Numbered from the stretch's first letter, positions 1 to 9,733 are shown. The stretch is 64,000 bases of DNA from Saccharomycopsis fibuligera x Saccharomycopsis cf. fibuligera (GCA_001936135.1 CP012813.1:1178001-1242000); one strand, 5' to 3'. The notes: generated from the sequence alone by a model not told the origin. Translations and numbers: made by a program.

Positions 1-1642
1 CAATGTTTTCCGCTGATAAGCTTATGTTTGAGTTGTTGTTGGCATAAATTTTATTACTGTTATCGGTTAGTTTGGAAAGTCTAGTCATATCAACATCGAC
101 TTCCTCCACATCGATGGTTGGATGTTGCGACTGTTGTTCATTCGCTTCAGCCGATTTGGACAAGTCACTGACACCGTTAGCGTCATTCAAGATGGAGATG
201 TTGGAATTATTAGCATGGGAAAGTCGCTTCAAATTAGCATCACTTTCTTCACCGCGAACAATTCTAGAAGAAAACTTCTGGAAAGCCAGCGTAAGATGTT
301 TTTTCAATTCGCTGTTGCCCGAATTGACACTTTGTGAGCTATTATTGCGCGGAAAGCTGCCGCCGCTGCCGCTATTTGCGCCCAAACCTTCTTCAAGACT
401 GCTACTGTTGAATGCAGATTCGGCACTTGGTCGTCTGAACAGAGAGGCATAGTTGGGAGAAAGTAATTCAAGGCTGGGATCGTTTTTAGGAGCGCTTATG
501 GGCAAATTTTGAAGTTTGATGGCGCCGCGCGGCTGGTCGTCATATCCGTCAATATCGTCATCATGGAAAACGATTTCAGCGCTTATGCCCTTGTTTGATT
601 TTGTTCTATATATACTGTGGTCGCTTATTCCGCTGTCGTTTATGTCGATGTTGTTGTTATTGTTGTTGTTGTTATCATCATTAACATTATCAGCATCGCT
701 ATTATCATTATAATTAGCTCCAGTTGCGCTACTGCGACGCAGTTTTGAATCTCTGCCTTCATCAATGGGAAGCCAGAGCCCCATACCGGTTTTGCTACCC
801 AATGCTTCTTTAAATCCGTCTTTCAAAGCCGGTAGTTCTTCATCTTCGATGGCTTCCACAATAAGCGATTTGGTTTTTTCGAGGCTAGCGTCATTTTGCT
901 GAATGTTAGCATTGTTGTAACTGAGCGATCTTGAAATGAGTCTTGGAATTGCTCTTTTTGGGGAATGGTTTGACTTTTTGTCATGTTCCGCCGAGGAGTC
1001 GTAACTTTGGTCATATTCTTCATCGTTTTCTTCAACATCCAGAAAATTGTCTCTATGTGTGGAATCATTGTTATTATTGTGAAGCCTATTATTATGATGG
1101 AAACGATTCCGGCTTGGCGATTCGAGACTGATTTCCGATTGCGCATCGTACACGCTGCTGTTTCTGAAATAGGGGGAGTAGGCATGCAAATAGTTGAATT
1201 TGCCATCATCATCAAGAGATCTAGCGCTCAAGGGGTTTTCGTAGCTTGTAGTGTTAGCATAAGTTGACATAGATGTGCCAATACCCTTTTTCTTATCAGA
1301 GGGCGAGCCTGGAGACACGGTACCGGCGGTGGTGGCACTGGGACTGCTGTTATTGTTACTAGCTCCGTAGATGCTTGCGTCTTGCACGTTAAGTTTTGGC
1401 AAAGAAGCGATTCTGTCTTGATTGGAGTACAGAGGGTCTCTTGTGTGTACTTGGGAAAGAGACTGTTCAAATGGATTTATTTCCTCAAATGAGGGCGTGG
1501 ATATTATGCTTGAAGTGTCATTGTCATTGTTATTGTCATTGTCATTGTTATTGTCGCTGGTGATGTCGGAATGGTGGTGGTGATGCGGTACACGATGGTT
1601 GGATTCCTGACTGTCGCTCCTCTGATTTGGGCGGTCAGACAT
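1..1642 (-). CDS. CCH1: N-terminal part of probable voltage-gated calcium channel Cch1 (runs off the left edge)
   Basis: An uninterrupted 547-codon frame reads leftward from the ATG at 1642 and leaves the window, so only the N-terminal cytosolic part is visible. It is rich in Ser, Asn, Asp and His, with His and Asn/Asp runs near the start and an Asn run around residues 330-345. No membrane segment has been reached. The best clue is residues about 254-290, where an acidic segment leads into DGFKEALGS and then GLWLP. This resembles the segment before the first channel repeat of yeast Cch1 (recalled DLQKGFKSAIDEEGLTWLP). Cch1 is the pore subunit of the high-affinity plasma-membrane Ca2+ influx channel and works with Mid1. 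The name rests on this short match and the disordered N-terminus. An unrelated Ser/Asn-rich protein is possible. Confidence 0.55.
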   Translation of the reverse strand, partial: MSDRPNQRSDSQESNHRVPHHHHHSDITSDNNNDNDNNNDNDTSSIISTPSFEEINPFEQSLSQVHTRDPLYSNQDRIASLPKLNVQDASIYGASNNNSSPSATTAGTVSPGSPSDKKKGIGTSMSTYANTTSYENPLSARSLDDDGKFNYLHAYSPYFRNSSVYDAQSEISLESPSRNRFHHNNRLHNNNNDSTHRDNFLDVEENDEEYDQSYDSSAEHDKKSNHSPKRAIPRLISRSLSYNNANIQQNDASLEKTKSLIVEAIEDEELPALKDGFKEALGSKTGMGLWLPIDEGRDSKLRRSSATGANYNDNSDADNVNDDNNNNNNNNIDINDSGISDHSIYRTKSNKGISAEIVFHDDDIDGYDDQPRGAIKLQNLPISAPKNDPSLELLSPNYASLFRRPSAESAFNSSSLEEGLGANSGSGGSFPRNNSSQSVNSGNSELKKHLTLAFQKFSSRIVRGEESDANLKRLSHANNSNISILNDANGVSDLSKSAEANEQQSQHPTIDVEEVDVDMTRLSKLTDNSNKIYANNNSNISLSAENI

Positions 1643-1778
1643 GACTATTGTGATGCGACTGTGCTGTGAAAGCTATTACCGCTGTGCTGAATATGGATAG
1701 CAAGTGAATGGGAAACAGTCAGCTACAGCTGATCTATGATGATTGATATGTCAAAAATTAGGAAAGAAAGAGGGGGAA

Positions 1779-1820
1779 AAATAAAAAAAAAAAATAAAAA
1801 AAAAAAAAAAAAAAAAAAAT
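1779..1820. repeat. A-rich homopolymer tract
   Basis: Nearly pure A with a few T interruptions, about 140-180 bp upstream of the CCH1 start. It is typical nucleosome-excluding promoter sequence in yeasts. Confidence 0.8.
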
Positions 1821-2183
1821 ATAGTAGATGCAAATGATTTCAATGAAAAGTAAGAGAACGAGAAACGTAAACGAAAAAGAGAAGAGAAAGAAGTAAACGA
1901 ACAAGCAAACGCAGAAGTAAAAGAAGAAAAGAACAGATGATCCCGTGTCTTTAGATAGCTGCCAGGGATGGGGATGGTGGAAGGGAGTGCAAGTGGTGGT
2001 GAACGCCTTGGTGGATGAGGACGATAGTATTAGAGATGGTACGGGAACGTGGATAGCGCTGATAATAGACTGCAGCCAGTGCTCTCTGGCTCTCGGTGCT
2101 AAAAATAATTCGCTAGCTTCCATAGTAATATCAATAATAGCAGTAACGGTAAACAGCGATAACTAATAGTTAACAACGCTACT

Positions 2184-2213
<30 letters not shown>
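2184..2213 (+). repeat. (AGC)10 microsatellite, non-coding
   Basis: Ten perfect AGC units followed by AAC AGC, in the CCH1/globin intergenic region and outside any supported gene. Confidence 0.9.
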
Positions 2214-2218
<5 letters not shown>

Positions 2219-2584
2219 CGGGGGGCGGGTGGCCGGGTGATGCCATGAGAGTCACATGCTGACCCGTGTGATTGGTATTTCTATCATGTGATGTATCATG
2301 TGACCGGAAAAGACGTATCCCTTGCTTTGGTGTATTCTGCGTGATTACCCTATTTTGTGAATTGCAACATTAAAAAAAATTAAAAAAAATGGAAAATGGC
2401 GCCACATGCTCTGTGGCTCGTGCCCCTGCAAGATAGAGTTATACGCAACCATCTGGTATGCACGCTAAAGCGCCACAACTTACCAGAAGGCTGAGAGGTG
2501 CATCCCAATGTACTGTGGTGCGCCACTCAGCAACAAGGGCGCTGACTTCATTGGCCAAGGAATTGCTAGTGGAGATGCCGCTGC

Positions 2585-2602
2585 AGCTGTCTGCAGACAG
2601 CT
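2585..2602. repeat. perfect 18-bp palindrome AGCTGTCTGCAGACAGCT
   Basis: The sequence equals its own reverse complement over 18 bp. It lies 525 bp upstream of the first globin ATG in a locally GC-rich stretch with other short inverted repeats, for example GCCACA and TGTGGC near 2400-2416. Confidence 0.85.
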
Positions 2603-3126
2603 AGGTTTAGTGGTGGCCGCTAACTGCACCTTCGGCGCTCCTATGCAGTAATATGCAGCCACATGCGGTCGCTGGCTGGGCAATATACATCCGCCCATTT
2701 AGATGGAGACAGCGCTCCGCTGGCAACAGCCTCATCCATCCGCATTTCCTTCTTCCTCTCGAGAACTATCTCCAAGACCTGTCTTACAGTCCTTTTTGCC
2801 TCATTTTGCTGTTTACTGAATCCATTGTTGCTCAACTGTCAAAAAGTATTACTTTCCGTGTATTCTACAGCTGCTTTTCCTTTTGGCAGGCACAACTTTC
2901 AAGAAAGTCACTTCAAATCGGTTCCTGCTTAATCCTGTATCGTTGCCTTATTTTTTTTGTTTTTTTTTGTTTTTTTTTGTTTTGGTTTACTTCCTCGTCT
3001 GCGGTGATTCATTCCACGGTATACTTTAATCAGCAACCGCGCGACTGGTCCTATATCTACCACATACCACCATACCACCACAAAGCTTCATACTCAAACC
3101 CGCCTGAGTCACATAATACATGCAAA

Positions 3127-4389
3127 ATGTCTTCCAAGTTTAGCAAATTATTCAAGGCAAGAAGCACCAGGAGAGCAGACGCATTGGCTACCTCTAAGAA
3201 CTCATCCGACAACTTTTCCCTTTCAGTTGCTTCACTCTCTTCCAACTCCACCGAAGTAGCCACCAACAACGACCAGCAAAGCAGTTTCGATAAAGACGGT
3301 GACACCAGCAATGGCAAAGACACCAAGCATCATTTTAACTCCAAAACCTCGTCTGTTAGCTCCCTTTTGACCAAAACCAACAATAACAGCAGCAACGATA
3401 ACAAGTCCGATATTTTCAACGATAGCAATATCAATAATAATATCAATAATAGTCATAACCATAGCAATAATGCTAGTGCTGCTAGTTTGAGGCGTACTGC
3501 AACGAGCAATTCGGCCGCTAGAAACCCAGCCACCGCAATGGGTTCTTCGGTGGTATTCAATGCCCCAAATATACCTAGTTCCAACAATGGTGCTGCCGGT
3601 TCTTCCAGCGACACTCCTACCATCAGCGAAGCAGCATCATCGTTCACTGCCAGCAGTCAAGATTCCAATCCTAATGGCGACGATGTGGTATTAAAGTTTA
3701 CTGATGCCCAAGTCAGACTCTTGAAATGGTCCTGGAATGAAAATATCAGCACTCCAAAGGAAAAAGATTTCGTCAACAAAACTGCTACTCTCTCAGATCC
3801 ATCATCTTCAGCAAATACAAAAGTAAAAGTTAACTCGATTTCCGAAACGTTTGCCTCAGCGCAATTCTGGAGCGAAATTTACAACAATGTCTACTTGATT
3901 GACCCAGAGTTGAAAAAACTCTTGCCGACCCCAGAGCATCAAACCGTCTTTTTTACCGGCATTATCCGTATGGCGGTCCTTAATGCCGGTGACTTGTCCG
4001 TGATGAACGAATACTTGAAAAGCATTGGTCGACGTCATGGCATTATATTTGGCGCAGAGCCAACGTATTTCCAAACTTTGGGCATTGCCATCATCAGAGC
4101 GTTGAACGACAGATTCGGAGACGATTTCAGTCCAGAACTTGAACATGTGTGGATCTTGTTGTATTGCTACATTTCTAATACAATGATTGAAAGTTGTGCA
4201 GTGGATGCAATGTTGCCTGATCTTGAAATTTTATCAACCAATGTTAGCAGCAATGGAAGTAGCTACGCTAGTAGCAGGCTCGGCGATGAGGAAAAATCCG
4301 ATGAAGAAAAGAAAAGTGCATTGGCTAAGAAAAGATCAGTGGTGAATTTTACTCCAAATCATTTTGCTCGCGCACATTCGTTTATTTGA
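3127..4389 (+). CDS. globin-domain protein 1 (YNL234W-like)
   Basis: A 420-residue protein. Residues 1-180 are Ser/Asn-rich and probably disordered. The globin-like domain runs from about 185 (LKFTDAQVRLLKWSWNENI) to about 365 (VDAMLPDLE). It has the A-helix Trp, the FWSEIYNNV segment, a His at 271 in the probable E helix and a candidate proximal His304 in the F-helix motif GRRHGIIFG. Fungal proteins of this type, such as yeast YNL234W, are heme-binding globins of uncertain function linked to stress; oxygen, NO or redox sensing are family-level possibilities. The ATG at 3127 is chosen because it starts MSSKFSKLF. The same frame stays open for 158 codons upstream but reads like untranslated DNA. 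The next gene is a diverged paralogue on the same strand. The C-terminal tail is Ser/Lys-rich. Confidence 0.8.
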   Translation: MSSKFSKLFKARSTRRADALATSKNSSDNFSLSVASLSSNSTEVATNNDQQSSFDKDGDTSNGKDTKHHFNSKTSSVSSLLTKTNNNSSNDNKSDIFNDSNINNNINNSHNHSNNASAASLRRTATSNSAARNPATAMGSSVVFNAPNIPSSNNGAAGSSSDTPTISEAASSFTASSQDSNPNGDDVVLKFTDAQVRLLKWSWNENISTPKEKDFVNKTATLSDPSSSANTKVKVNSISETFASAQFWSEIYNNVYLIDPELKKLLPTPEHQTVFFTGIIRMAVLNAGDLSVMNEYLKSIGRRHGIIFGAEPTYFQTLGIAIIRALNDRFGDDFSPELEHVWILLYCYISNTMIESCAVDAMLPDLEILSTNVSSNGSSYASSRLGDEEKSDEEKKSALAKKRSVVNFTPNHFARAHSFI

Positions 4390-4634
4390 TGGGCTCGGTT
4401 GAGACGAGTTGCTGGCTAGTAGTTGGTGAGGTTATGATTAGTTTGGAGGGGGGAGCGCCGCTTCACTGGCATGAACAGTTTATAGAGTTTTTTTCATATA
4501 AAGTTTGTTTCGTTTCGTTATTCGTTTGATTTAATTTCTTATTATTTTAGTTTTTTCTTCTTGCTCTTTGATCTTATTGTTGCTCAGTTCTTTTCTATCT
4601 TGATGCGGTTATCCTCCTTGTTGTATGTTGTTTA

Positions 4635-4665
<31 letters not shown>

Positions 4666-6329
4666 GCTTCTTTTTATTATATAACTTTAATTAGACTTAA
4701 TATTCCTTTTTTTTCTTTTTTTTTTTTTTTTTTTATTCAGCTAGATAATGACTGTTTTTACTATAAGCCTTGGCTGTAAATACCGGCCATAACTTTCTGC
4801 AATTGGGCATTATTTTTGGACGCCTTTAAAAAAAATAAAAAAAATAAAAAATAAAATAAATAAAAAAAAAACAAAAAAGACTGCACGATGTAGGTGCTGC
4901 ATTATCAAGAGCTGTTATCAACCATATGCATTTTGGATAAACAGCCTCTATCGCGCGGGTCGCAATGTTTTTATAAAAACGTTCAATCCACGAAATACAT
5001 TTAAAACTAATAAAATCTGCTCGGTACAGCTTTTCGGCACTAAGCTTATACCTACTCAAGCACATTTAAGTACATTAGACTATAAACCCCATGGTAGTAT
5101 GTTCCAATTTCCTCAATTCAAGTCCGATACAACCACCTTATTTTGTCTTTTGAAATACTATCTGAAAGGCCAACTTACTGACAGGGCCCTTACTTTTGCG
5201 CAGCTTCCAATTATAGTACTGTATTGCTAACAGGATATCACTTTTACAATTTCTCACCATAAGAAGATTTCTCAGCCAGAAACCACAATACTCTGGATAG
5301 CTACAATAAAAAAACTGCCGTTAATTTGAAAATAATCTGATGCATAAATGCGAAATGGAATAATAAATTACAGCAGCGTTAAAATTAGCGCATAGCCAAA
5401 ACCCAACAACAAAATTGTGCTACTTCTCAAATTTCCAACCTTTTCACTGGCAGTCTTATTGCTAATGTCCAGGACCTCATACGCATCTGCTTTTTTGGAG
5501 CCTATAGTTTATAGGTTGCATTCCGTTCTCTTGCATCAATCCAAGACTCACGCCTTCGGCCGGGGTGGGTTTGCTGGATCCTAAAACAGGTATAAGACAT
5601 GTATATGGAATGCCGCACCATCTTCGAGACAGCTACTGGCGCTGATACTATAGTATTACTTGCTCGTCGCAGCAAAAATATCGTGTTTTGAGGGGGGGGG
5701 CGCAAGCAGTGCACTTCTGGCTTTAGACATGTCCACCGCTGCCCTTACCGTATACGGCAACAGCTGCAAGGGCCCCTATGCCGGGTAAGGGAGATACCGC
5801 AAGCCTTAGTCAGCGATGACCCAGCCCTCAGGCTAAGCGACAAACAATATGTCCGCAGCCAGAGTTAGAAAACAGAGGGAGAGACTAAGTGGCATCAGGG
5901 AATCTTGTAGGAGGCCAAGTGAGTACTGCACAGATACTGCAGTCTGCATATTTAGCATTATATTTTTTTATTTTTGTTTTTATAGAGTATTGGCAGTTTT
6001 GGTGTTTATACATTAGAATACAATTTCTAATCCATGCTATACATTCAGCAGCCATATTTGATTGACACTTGAGAGCAGCCTAGCTAGTGCCAGAAAGTCA
6101 CAAATAATAGGATAGCAAAAATTGGTGAATTTTTCATTCAGCAGCTGATATTATTATTTTTATTATTTTTATTATTGTTATCAAAATACTGCCAACTGGA
6201 ATAGCCGGAAGACAGAGATATAAAATTACCACTACTCAAAAATTCAAGGTGATTCATTCTGAGTACTACACCGCAACACTACAAAAGCCAAAAGGAACAA
6301 TCTAGTTAAAGCACAATAGAATAGAAGTT
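4390..6329. other. intergenic: between the two globin genes
   Basis: This 1.94-kb stretch holds A/T runs just after the first gene (4629-4735 and 4827-4880) and a GC-rich patch at about 5500-5960. The patch contains a G9 run at 5692-5700 and a bulged hairpin at 5742-5791. The rest is the promoter of the second globin gene. Only short open frames occur, and no tRNA or known RNA gene was recognised. Confidence 0.6.
5742..5791. other. GC-rich bulged hairpin (possible structured RNA or cis element)
   Basis: CCCTTACC at 5742-5749 pairs with GGTAAGGG at 5784-5791. CGGCA at 5755-5759 pairs with TGCCG at 5779-5783. That gives 13 base pairs with a 5-nt one-sided bulge (GTATA) and a 19-nt loop. It lies in the gene-free interval between the globin genes. 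Whether it is transcribed is unknown. Confidence 0.55.
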
Positions 6330-8021
6330 ATGTTGAGGCTGAGGAAAACTGATCACCAGCACCAACAGCAGTACCCGCACAATACTGGGGCCATTCACGA
6401 TAACGAGCACACCGCTGGTGGTGGTGGTGGTGGTGGTGGTGGTGGTGGTGGTGTGGGCAACCGGTTCTCCAGGTTGATCCGTAAGCAAAACAACACTGAT
6501 AAAACCAGCAACGGTCGAAAGTACAACAATGTTGATAACCACAGCCATAAATTAAACATCAACGGCAATACCGGCACCGGATATTCCAGCCAGCATAACA
6601 ATACTTCCCAAGATGACTTGGAACTCAAGCCACACAAAAGTTTGAAACTTTTTCAAGGCCGCAATTTCCATTTCAACAACAACCATAGCTTACCTCCACA
6701 TCATAATAATGAGTCGTTTGACTCAGTGACTTTGATGTCAAACAGCATTTCCAGTGGCAGTGGCGGCAATGCTGCAGCTGGCCTTGGTTCTGCTTTGAAC
6801 GGAAATCCCCTCACAACTACAAACACCAACACGACTACTGCTGCTGCAAATAATGATGAATTAAAGTCGATTTCGTCTTTAGCAACCGCCACAGTTTCTG
6901 ATTCAGGCAATGGCCACTCAGGAAGTCATACGTTTCTGTCAACGATAAACGGCAAGTTTAAAAAACCATTCAGCAAGCTGAAAACCAATAATAACAGCAA
7001 CAGCGACAGCAATAATCTTACAAGTGTTTTGCTGAACAGTAAGCTGGTGGTTGGTAACATTAGATCCCTTAGTGCCAAAAGCAGCCGTGCTGCGGCCGTA
7101 CCAAGCAGCAAAAGTAACAGAAGAGGAGTATCAGACATAGATGCCTATGGTAATGGTAATGGTAGTGGTGGTGCAACTGGAATGGGGGCAATACTTTTTG
7201 ATACGCCTGGCCAAGGAGCAGCAGATTACGGAAGTTTGATAACCCCGCAAAGATCTGCTCAAATGGCTCATGAATCGTTCAAGAATGGTAATGGTGCCAT
7301 ACCAGAAGACGAACTCATCGATAGCCATAATACAATCCCAGTGGAGAAAGTTATGGACGAGATTGATTTGAAATTCACTGCAGAAGAAGCAAATTTAATC
7401 AGATGGTGTTGGGCAGATGGATCAGCGGTGATTACGGCTCCGTTTTTCAGTAGTGAACTGTTAAATACCAGAAAGGCCAACAGCCGAGCAATTCACGGTA
7501 TAAACAATATAATCACTGCGACCAAGAATGGAAAATCTGCCAATGGCAATAGCTATGGCAGCAACGACGTTCCCGAAAGTTATCCTGCCTCATTTTCATC
7601 AACTTTCCAGTCCCGCGAGTTTTGGCAACTTGTGGCAAACAACGTACAAGACCTGAGTCCCGAATATGTTCATTTGCTCCCCTCAATAACCCATTTAACT
7701 ACTGCATTCACTTCGATTATTCGCATGATGGTGGTAGGGAATTTGGAAAACTTGGCAGCAATGAAGGAGTTTTTCTTTAAGCTTGGTAGAGTGCATGAAC
7801 GACTCTTCAATTGCTCTAATTCGATTTATAATGCGCTTGGCGATGGCATTAACCAGGCGTTGTTGGAGGTTTACGGGGATTTCTATACCCCGGATATTGA
7901 AGCATTATGGATGGCATTGTATGGGTTCATAGCAAGTTGTATGTTGGTTAGCTGTGAAACTGATGCTTTGTTGCCTGATGCTGATGTGGAGTTGACTAAA
8001 ACAAGCCATGTTTTTGAGTAG
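6330..8021 (+). CDS. globin-domain protein 2 (YNL234W-like paralogue)
   Basis: A 563-residue protein. The first 340 residues are low complexity: a run of 12 Gly near residue 30, Asn/His/Ser-rich stretches and basic patches such as RKQNNTDKTSNGRKY. The globin-like domain spans about 345-553. It opens with EIDLKFTAEEANLIRWCWADG, has an FWQLVANNV segment, His455 in the probable E helix and candidate proximal His489 in GRVHERLF, and ends with CETDALLPDADVE. It matches the upstream gene along the whole domain, including the closing motif C-x-x-D-A-[ML]-L-P-D, but most other positions differ, so the duplication looks old. The N-terminal extension is about 150 residues longer than in paralogue 1. 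Function is inferred only from the globin fold. Confidence 0.8.
   Translation: MLRLRKTDHQHQQQYPHNTGAIHDNEHTAGGGGGGGGGGGGVGNRFSRLIRKQNNTDKTSNGRKYNNVDNHSHKLNINGNTGTGYSSQHNNTSQDDLELKPHKSLKLFQGRNFHFNNNHSLPPHHNNESFDSVTLMSNSISSGSGGNAAAGLGSALNGNPLTTTNTNTTTAAANNDELKSISSLATATVSDSGNGHSGSHTFLSTINGKFKKPFSKLKTNNNSNSDSNNLTSVLLNSKLVVGNIRSLSAKSSRAAAVPSSKSNRRGVSDIDAYGNGNGSGGATGMGAILFDTPGQGAADYGSLITPQRSAQMAHESFKNGNGAIPEDELIDSHNTIPVEKVMDEIDLKFTAEEANLIRWCWADGSAVITAPFFSSELLNTRKANSRAIHGINNIITATKNGKSANGNSYGSNDVPESYPASFSSTFQSREFWQLVANNVQDLSPEYVHLLPSITHLTTAFTSIIRMMVVGNLENLAAMKEFFFKLGRVHERLFNCSNSIYNALGDGINQALLEVYGDFYTPDIEALWMALYGFIASCMLVSCETDALLPDADVELTKTSHVFE
6417..6452 (+). repeat. (GGT)12 coding microsatellite (poly-Gly)
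   Basis: Twelve perfect GGT codons encode a Gly12 run in the disordered N-terminus of globin protein 2. The length is likely to vary between strains. Confidence 0.9.
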
Positions 8022-8652
8022 GTTCTTGTACTGTCCATTACGCTTTCCCCTACTGTCTTTTTATTTTTTATTTTTATTTTTATTGTTTTTATCTTTTTAT
8101 TTTATTTTACTTTATTTTTTGTGTTCATGTCTTCTATTTTTTTTTAATTCTTTTACCATTTCATCATACATCCCTTGCACTATTGTCATGATGTTGGCAA
8201 TTACTGAAGATGAACTCCGACTGTACTATAGCGTATATGATATATACTTGAGACTGCATAATTTTTTTCTCCCTCTGTTTGGTTTACGCTTTGTGTTACT
8301 GTTCTTTTGTTTTGTTTTTTTGTGATTCATTTTTATATTACTTCATATACTATATTTCTCTTTAGTTCTTTTGTTCTTGTTGTGTTGTGTTGTGTTGTGT
8401 TGTGTTGTAAATGTTTATTACCACCGCAGTGGTGCTCCGCAGCCTCCGGAGTACCTCCGCGGTGTTTACGCCGTTTCCGCCCCCCGCCATATCTACTCAT
8501 CCGTCATCTCTCATCTCTCATTGCCCATCGCAGCTTTAAAACTATAACCACCACCACCACCACCATCACCCCGTTTCTTCTTTTTTGGCCCAACGTCTTC
8601 TCCTTGGCCAATTGTTAGCTACTGCTTTTTCTCCTAATCTAGCCACCCCAAA
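8022..8652. other. intergenic: upstream of IAH1
   Basis: T-rich 3' flank of globin gene 2, then a (GTTGT)6 array at 8379-8408 and C-rich leader sequence with an ACC run (about 8550-8570) before the IAH1 ATG. No gene seen. Confidence 0.6.
8379..8408 (+). repeat. (GTTGT)6 minisatellite
   Basis: Six perfect 5-bp units, about 245 bp upstream of IAH1. Confidence 0.9.
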
Positions 8653-9447
8653 ATGTCAAACACCTCTTACAGACTATTCAATGACAAGATCCTCCTTTTC
8701 GGAGACTCAATCATCCAGTTTTCATTCAACCCGTTCCTGATGAACGCACTTGGCCAGATATCCACTTCACCAGAGTTCGGTCTTGGTGGGGCACTCAGTA
8801 ATGCGTATGCTCGTAAAGCTGATGTCGTAAACCGTGGACTTTCTGGCTACAACTCTGACCAAGCCCGTGAAGCATTTCCGTTGATATTGGAGCACGAACA
8901 CACAGCCAATTCCAAAGTGTTGCTCACGACGATTTTCTTTGGCACTAATGATGCCGTGTTGGGCGACTCGCCGCAAGCTGTGCCATTGGACAGATTTGAA
9001 GACAACATTAGGTTTTTGATAAACACCGCGTTGCTGAAGGATATCAAGGTGGTGGTCATTGCTCCAGGGTGGCATGACAAAGAAAATTGGGATGCCCGGT
9101 TAACCGAAGAAGATATCAAGAGCAATAGACACAGATCTACTGAAAATAACAAACGGTACGCCGACAAATTGGTGGAAATCACCAAGGAGCTCAACGTGCC
9201 ATTGGTCAATTTGTATGAAGAGTTTGCCAAATATGACGCTCAGGAAGGTCAAAGCTATAAAGATTTGTTGAGTGATGGGATCCACTACAGAGGTCAAGCT
9301 TATCAGTTGCTATACACTGGGCTTACTAAAGCGATTAAGGAATGGTACCCTGAGCTCCAGCCGGAACTGTTGCCTTGGAAATTGCCACCTTGGAGAGAGC
9401 TCCCTGACCAAGAGACGTTTAGACAAAAGCTTAAGGATGCCAACTAG
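8653..9447 (+). CDS. IAH1: isoamyl acetate-hydrolysing esterase (SGNH family)
   Basis: A 264-residue SGNH/GDSL hydrolase, close to the usual yeast Iah1 length of about 240. The catalytic blocks are in order: LLFGDSI with nucleophile Ser19, GTND (block III, Asn99), and DGIH with Asp208 and His211 completing the triad. Iah1 hydrolyses acetate esters such as isoamyl acetate in the cytosol, which sets aroma-ester levels against the alcohol acetyltransferases. There is no signal peptide. The ATG at 8653 gives an N-terminus that leads straight into block I. Three CTG codons sit at variable positions. Confidence 0.88.
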   Translation: MSNTSYRLFNDKILLFGDSIIQFSFNPFLMNALGQISTSPEFGLGGALSNAYARKADVVNRGLSGYNSDQAREAFPLILEHEHTANSKVLLTTIFFGTNDAVLGDSPQAVPLDRFEDNIRFLINTALLKDIKVVVIAPGWHDKENWDARLTEEDIKSNRHRSTENNKRYADKLVEITKELNVPLVNLYEEFAKYDAQEGQSYKDLLSDGIHYRGQAYQLLYTGLTKAIKEWYPELQPELLPWKLPPWRELPDQETFRQKLKDAN

Positions 9448-9473
9448 CCGGCCTGCTCTAGACAGATTCATAA

Positions 9474-9480
9474 TTAGTAA
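9474..9480 (+). promoter_or_regulatory. TTAGTAA, candidate Yap1/Cap1 response element of GLR1
   Basis: An exact match to the TTA[CG]TAA element recognised by the Yap1/Cap1 bZIP factors, 291 bp before the GLR1 start. Yeast GLR1 is a known Yap1 target. A 7-mer can occur by chance, so the call rests on position and gene identity. Confidence 0.45.
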
Positions 9481-9730
9481 TGGTAACTGGTGATAATATA
9501 ATATACATATAGAGTAGTGATAGTCAATTGATGAGGATGATGTCGGCGCACGTGCTGCTTCTCTTCGGTGTTAAATTTTGGGCTTTTTGCATCGAGGGAA
9601 TTTTCAATGTATGACAAATGGAGGAAACTATTCCTGATCTTTTTGCTTATAAGCAACCCACAAGTAGCACAACCATCTACGGGCAATTGCTGAACTTCAA
9701 ACCAAGCAAGGGCCAGCGGAAAAACTGATC

Positions 9731-9733
<3 letters not shown>

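Larger units (their letters stand above)
1643..3126. other. intergenic: shared upstream region of CCH1 and globin gene 1
   Basis: The two flanking genes point away from each other, so this holds both promoters. It contains a long A-rich tract (about 1779-1820), an (AGC)10 run, three CACATG/CATGTG boxes at 2252-2304, and a GC-rich stretch at about 2390-2700 with a perfect 18-bp palindrome. A T/G run (about 2950-2982) lies near the globin start. No gene is convincing; open frames here are short. Confidence 0.6.

Noticed and set aside
2508-2651. A 47-codon ATG frame (MYCGAPLSNKGADFIGQGIA...) overlapping the 18-bp palindrome
   Set aside because: Frames of this length are common by chance, the Ala-rich middle is just the AGC/GCTG-rich palindromic DNA read as protein, and no relative is recognised.
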